From the NCBI GenBank assembly GCA_004557645.1, contig SFGI01000007.1, forward strand, positions 1 through 59,171: a stretch of 59,171 bases of DNA. The letters are read 5' to 3'. The notes under the pieces were generated by a model. That model had not been told where the DNA came from and did no database searches. It worked only from the letters and a program-made list of their open reading frames with translations. The stretch comes from [Eubacterium] saphenum. GTDB taxonomy: Bacteria; Bacillota; Clostridia; Lachnospirales; Anaerotignaceae. Shown in pieces: positions 58,987-59,171 of this stretch (position 1 is the first letter of the stretch; the number at the start of each line of letters is the position of its first letter). The translations under genes were made by a program, and so were the position numbers.

Positions 58987-59040
58987 GCCTTCACCTCCTT
59001 TCGCAGCCTTTTCTTTTCTCTTTAGTATAGCATAGGAAAT

Positions 59041-59063
59041 AAAAAAAGGGAACAACCGTTCCC
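59041..59063 (-). terminator. Terminator at the right edge, upstream of recD2
   Basis: Minus-strand GGGAAC-GGTT-GTTCCC followed by seven U. It would end a transcript coming from beyond the right edge. Confidence 0.75.
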
Positions 59064-59083
59064 AATTTTTACATAATAAATAT

Positions 59084-59171
59084 CCACCGGCCTAGCCGGT
59101 GGTTTTTCATTTGCGGGCATAGCCCTGCTCCCAGAGCATATGCCTTAAGGCATTACATCAACCTACGGCTA
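59084..59171. repeat. Hairpin cluster at the right edge
   Basis: CCACCGGC-CTA-GCCGGTGG followed by five T (59084-59107), then GGGC-ATA-GCCC (about 59116-59126) and ATGCCTTAAGGCAT (about 59140-59153). No coding sequence is visible. It could be another multi-hairpin element or the end of an IS200/IS605-like element that continues outside the window. Confidence 0.45.

Overview
This window looks like a chromosomal segment of a spore-forming anaerobic Firmicute of class Clostridia, probably Lachnospirales and possibly Anaerotignum-like. That is an inference from gene content and order, not from a search. Supporting signs are spoVT with a sigma-G-type promoter, a sporulation-type lonB, a ytaF-like gene, and the Firmicute orders gdpP-rplI-dnaB and ireB-ruvX-yrzB. 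Strong GGAGG ribosome binding sites, TTGnnn-17-TATAnT promoters and compact intrinsic terminators fit as well. GC content appears close to 50 percent. I see no rRNA, tRNA, CRISPR array, prophage or intact insertion sequence.

Layout, left to right. 1-4.5 kb: the start of an alanyl-tRNA editing gene, two tandem AlsT-type sodium:alanine symporters and a small membrane protein. 4.5-10.9 kb: yihA and lon, a pair of unrecognised membrane-anchored proteins, lonB and a zinc-ribbon membrane protein. 10.9-15.3 kb: bioY under a BirA-type operator, mgtE behind an unusual leader with a small ORF and terminator, mscL with a zinc-ribbon tail, and a DUF2812 protein. 15.5-24.5 kb: the gdpP-rplI-dnaB operon, an AI-2E family permease, a CPBP protease, a lipid kinase, spoVT and a DegV protein. 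24.7-32.1 kb: a secreted repeat protein broken by a frameshift, then der-plsY-gpsA and an rnhB/yraN fusion with pgeF. 32.1-34.3 kb: a decayed MocR-type regulator and its probable PhzF-family target, both with the same operator. 34.4-40.8 kb: RNase J with a lysine/alanine-rich tail, and a run of genes from an orphan protein and a HAD phosphatase through mtaB, ireB and ruvX to a DUF1292 protein. 40.8-45.3 kb: a thioesterase, an acetyltransferase, an orphan protein, mtnN, a class I glutamine amidotransferase, an MscS channel and a DUF951 protein. 45.4-52.5 kb: a cadA/ArsR metal-efflux unit, a LysR regulator, a Ca2+-type P-ATPase and ytaF. 52.5-59 kb: a DUF1846 protein, a YkvI-like transporter behind a long AT-rich leader, and comFC-recD2.

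Most genes are housekeeping or envelope genes in short operons. The parts worth a second look are between or inside them: the mgtE leader, the MocR remnant with conserved operators, the frameshifted secreted protein, domain additions on MscL, RNase HII and RNase J, and a set of intergenic multi-hairpin elements (for example 13847-13922, 15388-15479, 34306-34461, 36983-37120, 45279-45470). These elements share a layout, and in places short sequence, and do not look like ordinary terminators.
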